A stretch of DNA of 64,000 nt from Bacteroidales bacterium SW299. GTDB lineage: Bacteria; Bacteroidota; Bacteroidia; Bacteroidales; Bacteroidaceae. A model generated the notes under the pieces. It had not been told where the DNA came from. It searched no databases and saw only the letters and a list, made by a program, of their open reading frames with translations. The stretch spans positions 54,774 to 118,773 of the forward strand of contig SDWH01000012.1 in NCBI GenBank assembly GCA_019550975.1, given 5' to 3'. The position numbers and the translations under genes were made by a program. Below are positions 63,555-64,000 of the stretch, one piece after another (position 1 is the first letter of the stretch; each line of letters begins with the position of its first letter).

Positions 63555-64000
63555 TTATTCATAAACAAACTCCGCCACGCTACGTATATCCGCCGACGAA
63601 GCTCCTACATACAGTTTGAACTTGCCGGACTCCGCGCGCCATTCATGCTTCTCGTCATCGAAAAACTTCAGCATATCAGGAGTAACGGTAAAGTCAACCG
63701 TTGCTTCTTCGCCAGGCTGCAAAGAAATTTTCCGGAATCCCTTCAATTCTTTCAGCGGGCGAGGCACACTGCATTTTTCATCGCCCACATAAAGCTGGAC
63801 GATTTCTTTTCCGGCTACCCGGCCTGTGTTTTTCACCGTACATGAAAGCCGGATACTGCTGGAAGCCGTCATCCGGTCAGCAGAAAGCACAGCCTTTCCG
63901 TACTCGAACTCAGTATAACTCAAGCCATAGCCAAACGGGAACAAAGGCTTCACCTTTTTCGTGTCATACCATCTGTATCCGACAAGAATGTCTTCTTTAT
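63555..64000 (-). CDS. Glycoside hydrolase family 3, C-terminal end (partial)
   Basis: The frame enters from the right edge (KEDILVGYRWYDTKKV) and ends at 63555. PLFPFGYGLSYTEFEYGKAV is the strongly conserved GH3 C-terminal motif, followed by the fibronectin-III-like domain (VKNTGRVAGKEIVQLYVGDE, RPLKELKGFRKISLQPGEEA, VTPDMLKFFDDEKHEW). The product is probably a beta-glucosidase or xylosidase; the catalytic part is outside the window. Confidence 0.9.
   Translation of the reverse strand, partial: KEDILVGYRWYDTKKVKPLFPFGYGLSYTEFEYGKAVLSADRMTASSSIRLSCTVKNTGRVAGKEIVQLYVGDEKCSVPRPLKELKGFRKISLQPGEEATVDFTVTPDMLKFFDDEKHEWRAESGKFKLYVGASSADIRSVAEFVYE

Overview
The window looks like a chromosomal segment from a gut Bacteroidales bacterium, most likely the Bacteroides/Phocaeicola group. 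It carries SusC/SusD pairs, TonB-dependent receptors, fimbrillin-like and BACON lipoproteins, a DUF4290/murA/rimM/dxr/rseP housekeeping cluster, LysO split over two genes, and many promoters with the Bacteroides -7 motif TAnnTTTG.

Layout. 1-7314 (minus): four surface or envelope genes, namely a DUF5689 lipoprotein cut by the left edge, a TonB-dependent receptor, a lipoprotein with a lamin-tail domain and a lipoprotein carrying an NUC1-type nuclease; together they suggest extracellular nucleic-acid capture. 7765-7842: a tandem array of 15-bp palindromes. 7903-9583: an AraC regulator divergent from a sugar O-acetyltransferase. 9646-15792 (minus): SusC, SusD and a secreted calcineurin-like phosphoesterase. 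16022-18430 (minus): a choloylglycine-hydrolase-family enzyme, a GIN-domain beta-solenoid lipoprotein and a DUF456 membrane protein. 18536-25435: an AraC regulator divergent from a five-gene TolC/HlyD/ABC exporter of the YbhGFSR type. 25572-25649: a second palindrome array with the same geometry but different sequence. 25814-34133: M64 peptidase, iron alcohol dehydrogenase, split LysO, MetY, thioesterase, a lipoprotein and a CCA-adding-type enzyme. 34310-37374: a cobalamin riboswitch ahead of nrdD-nrdG. 37375-38028: no recognised gene, but a promoter-to-terminator unit that could encode a small RNA. 38029-40461: an S9 peptidase. 40730-47311 (minus): rseP, dxr, M23 peptidase, rimM, murA, DUF4290 protein, tsaB.

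47392-61681 looks like an acquired island. It is bracketed by two 28-base direct repeats (26/28 identical) and is more AT-rich in its export part. Its operon (59924 to 51742, minus) encodes an HlyD protein, a C39-peptidase ABC transporter (PCAT), a TolC protein, a LanC-like protein, a glycosyltransferase and a 204-residue papain-fold amidase with a double-glycine leader. Downstream lie several small secreted proteins, including two copies of a two-gene module in which a different gene is broken in each copy. My reading is that this is a leader-peptide-directed export system for a peptidoglycan-degrading antibacterial enzyme, with candidate periplasmic immunity proteins behind it. An ISAs1-family element adjoins the island on the right, followed by an IS1182-family element and the 3' end of a GH3 glycosidase gene that runs off the right edge.
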